From Malurus cyaneus samueli (taxonomy: Eukaryota > Chordata > Aves > Passeriformes > Maluridae), in NCBI GenBank assembly GCA_009741485.1, contig CM019216.1, positions 43,825,032-43,889,031 of the forward strand: 64,000 nucleotides of DNA, read 5' to 3'. The notes below the pieces were generated by a model. It was not told the origin of the DNA. It made no database searches and was given only the letters and a program-made list of their open reading frames with translations. Below, piece after piece: positions 61,101 through 64,000 of the stretch. Each line of letters begins with the position of its first letter. Positions within the stretch are counted from its first letter, which is position 1. Made by a program: the position numbers and the translations under genes.

Positions 61101-64000
61101 AGTGGCATAAGGAAGTGCATTCTCCTGTTAGAAACTGATACATAGACCAGTAATACTTAACCCCTTAATTTTTGCCTTACTCAGATCTCTGGTTTGATGC
61201 CTTTCTAAGCTGTGAGGTTTTCACTTGACCAACAGATCTCACAACACCTAAAATTCAATATACCCAGAAAACAAACATACTAGCAAATACAGACCTTGGA
61301 GTGTAGAACCTAACAGAATTATTTCAAGTGTCACACTCATATATAGTTGAAAACTGCTAATTATTTAATGAGGAAAACTTTAAACACTGCTTTTCCTGCC
61401 AAATGGGACTGGATAATCTGTATTGAAAACACCATTAGGGTAAAACTCTACCAATGGTTTGGGGAGGACAGGTGGCTAGATGTAATTACAACCACACAAC
61501 TTTACAAAAACTAGAATGTTTCAAAGCTTTGTATTTCCCTTCCTTCAATGATTAGGGAAAAAAATCAATCAAAGTAATAGAGATCACTATTCAGAGAGAG
61601 CACCAACTGCTATCTTAGTAGAAACCAAGGACGTACAACAATTTCTGCAATGCACCATTTGCTCTACTTTCTTTCACTGGAAGAAAAGTGCATTTTGCTT
61701 CAGAATTAGTGACTCCGTATTCATAATTGTTTTATTGCTTTTTATTCCATATGAAAGTAAAACATGCCTAAATATTATGAATCCAGAAGATCAACATTTG
61801 CAAAGGAGACTTTGTTTTTGTAATGGTAGGTATCTTGTAGTAACTAAATTGCAAAACAAATCGGTGGGTAATTTTCCAGGTACCACTAGAAAACTGAAAT
61901 GTATGCTCTGATCCACAGACTGTATTTAGACCATTGATTTAAAATAAAATATTAGAAATTTAATATTATTTTATCTGTATTCCTGTCAGAAGAGAAGAAT
62001 GTTGTAAAAGAATGGAAATAGACTGAATTCTTCCTTTAGTCAATATTTGCCAAAAAATGAAATAACACAATACTAAGCAGACAGCAAAATATGGTTTACC
62101 CTTTCACAAACTAAAATAAATGCTGATTGCTTTAGGCTATAGGTAATATAATTTAAATCTCATTTGTATATAACAAATTAAATAAGTTCTAACAAGCAAA
62201 TAGAATGAACAGGAAAGTCATATAATTCCTCATGGGATTTTCCTTACTTTTCTGCTCCATTTTTCCCTGTTAGTCCTTGTGATATAACCACAACAAAGAG
62301 CAATCTGTCTTTTTCATGTCACTGTGAATTTTAACATTTTCATTTAATTTCACAATAAATTTTAACTTTTGCTATGAGTTTGATGAGCAGGTAGTGATAT
62401 AATGAATAAAGTTTTCTGAGTATCCAGCTGACAAATACTTGAAAAAGATATTCCAGTTTTGTTTCCTTGTTTGTGTTTCGCAAGAAAATGTTTATAAAGT
62501 TAAAGGGGGGAAAAAAAAGTGTATCTCAAATTAATCATACCAAACAGAGTTATCTTCCAGACGACGAAAGAAATTTTCTGCTGCCACCAATGAATTGGCT
62601 CAATTTATTACTCTGACTTGTACTTTATGCCATCAGAGATTTCAAGATATTAAATAAATTATTTTAGAGAGCAGGCTGAGAAAAAAGGAGTGGGGGAACA
62701 TTGTCAGATTTTGTTGTCACTGAACTTTGACTGCGTCAACAGCAAATCAACTACATGGTCCAATATAGATCTAAAAAACCCTTGATTTCAATTACATCTC
62801 ACCTCTAGAGAATGGTGAGATTCACAACAGAAAAGGAGATTGAGTGATTTTCCTGTGAAACATAGTGCAGCCCACCTCACTTTGGAACTATATTTTAGTC
62901 AAGTCCTACATGGAAGTGAGTATCTTTGATACCAGACATGAAAAGTGATGTTGTAATTCAATATTTGGAATTTCTCTGTCCCAGGAATACTTAGTACATA
63001 TGCAAAAGCAATAAAAAATTCCACACTAATAGATCCAGTTCAAGCATGTCTAACTTATTTGATGGGATCAGCCTGATTAAAGAAGACAGAAGTTTTCAAT
63101 TCCAATTCAGGTATTTTGGAGGAATGCAATTCACTTCAGTTGCATAGTCACAGAATCCATACACGTGTGACAAAGCAAATGAACATTTATTCTATACCCT
63201 TAACTTAAGTTACACAACCTCTTAAATTATGTAAATTATACTCAAACTAATTTTATCTAGATTTTTTAAAAATCTGACTTGAATTTAAATAGAATTTTTC
63301 TTTTTTGTTCTTTTTTTAATAATATTACATCTGCAAAGTATTTATCCATATATCCTTTAATCAAAGGCAAACAGAAATATCTCAATGTGTTTATATGCTT
63401 AATGTAACTTTATTATGACTTTATGGGAAAAACCTAACTTTTTAAAACATCATGTGATATTATGTCATGAACATCGCTAAAGCATTTCCATTTTTATAGA
63501 CCCCCAATGTTCTGTAAGAACAAAATTAAATAATGTCTCTTCTTCAGAAAAGCTGATTTCTGCTCATCTTTCTGTTATCAGACTGGTATTCTATTAGTCA
63601 ATATATTTTTGACAATATTACACTCCTTGGCCTTCTGAGAATCATTTACTAGTAAATACCCTCTCCTTTTTAAGTTCAGCTTTTTCTTGTTAACCTTATT
63701 ACAAATCTACTTAAAAACTCTTTTTTTTTTCTTTTTTTTTTTCTGAGAGAGAGGCTTTTGTGTGCGTCCTAGCTTCCTGTGTACAGTATTTCTGTGGTCT
63801 TTGTTTTTGTTCCTACACTTTCTGGCAATTCAATTTATTTTTCCTTTTTCTTTAATTTTTTTGGCTTATCTGGCAGTCATTAAGCAGCCTTAGATTTAAC
63901 CATATTGGTGCCATATTCTCTATTTTCATAAGAGTCGAACCATTTGAACCTGTACTTTTAAAATTACTTGTTGAAAACTGCCTGTTCCACCTACCTCTTT
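58116..64000. other. Single-copy noncoding DNA to the right edge
   Basis: No gene or mobile element is recognised. The longest open frame of the window (148 codons, minus strand, 59720-60166) lies here but is not convincing; see the rejected list. From 61000 on the sequence is AT-rich. A poly-T/C-interrupted tract occurs at 63721-63742. The block 62530-62700 has a conserved-looking texture but no specific signal. Confidence 0.6.
58441..58455. other. Assembly gap of 15 N next to a poly-A run
   Basis: Fifteen N are followed at once by a run of nine A (58456-58464). The flanks show no duplication that I can see. The gap probably marks a homopolymer or low-coverage break. Any open frame drawn through it is meaningless. 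Confidence 0.99.

Noticed and set aside
1..64000. CRISPR arrays, tRNA or rRNA genes, bacterial promoters and operons
   Set aside because: No spaced direct repeats, cloverleaf with a matching B box, or rRNA signatures were seen. The CR1 content and base composition indicate vertebrate nuclear DNA.

Overview
This window looks like noncoding avian (bird) nuclear DNA. It is AT-rich, no open frame over 148 codons is convincing as a gene, and the only recognisable interspersed elements are 5'-truncated CR1 LINE fragments. CR1 is the dominant retrotransposon of birds and also occurs in other reptiles. The low repeat density (about 2-3% recognisable) also fits a bird. I see no complete protein-coding gene, tRNA, rRNA, CRISPR array or prokaryotic feature. 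The window is probably intergenic or lies inside a very large intron.

Layout. (1) 1-12010 is copy A of a ~12 kb block. (2) 12011-12035 is a 25-N gap. (3) 12036-15205 is single-copy DNA. (4) 15206-27589 is copy B of the block, in direct orientation and collinear with copy A. (5) 27590-64000 is single-copy DNA with a second gap of 15 N at 58441-58455. CR1 fragments lie at 7584-7965 and 22915-23490 (one insertion, duplicated), 30810-30960, 41278-41565 and 57640-58115. Microsatellites include a TGGA array (in both copies), a GT array, an ATAA-rich array and several long poly-T or poly-A tracts.

The main result is that the 12 kb direct duplication looks largely or wholly like an assembly artefact. 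Copy A ends exactly at the 25-N gap, while copy B runs past the same base into unique sequence. The copies are near-identical over long stretches, but elsewhere carry dense single-base indels of the kind left by unpolished long reads. Copy B also contains a forward-reverse-forward foldback (about 18241-18480), which resembles an unsplit hairpin-adapter read. Inside this block there are possibly real differences between the two versions: a 200-bp deletion with 4-bp microhomology inside the CR1 element, a 76-bp presence/absence, and a different TGGA array structure. These could be allelic variants if the two copies are haplotypes.

Beyond that I can offer only candidates. One is a possible transmembrane-coding exon on the minus strand with a perfect GTAAGT donor (2871-3001). 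Another is an open frame intact in copy B but broken in copy A (18972-19277). I also list several blocks that read like conserved noncoding elements and one 12-bp-stem palindrome made of two forkhead-type motifs. None can be confirmed without alignment to other genomes.
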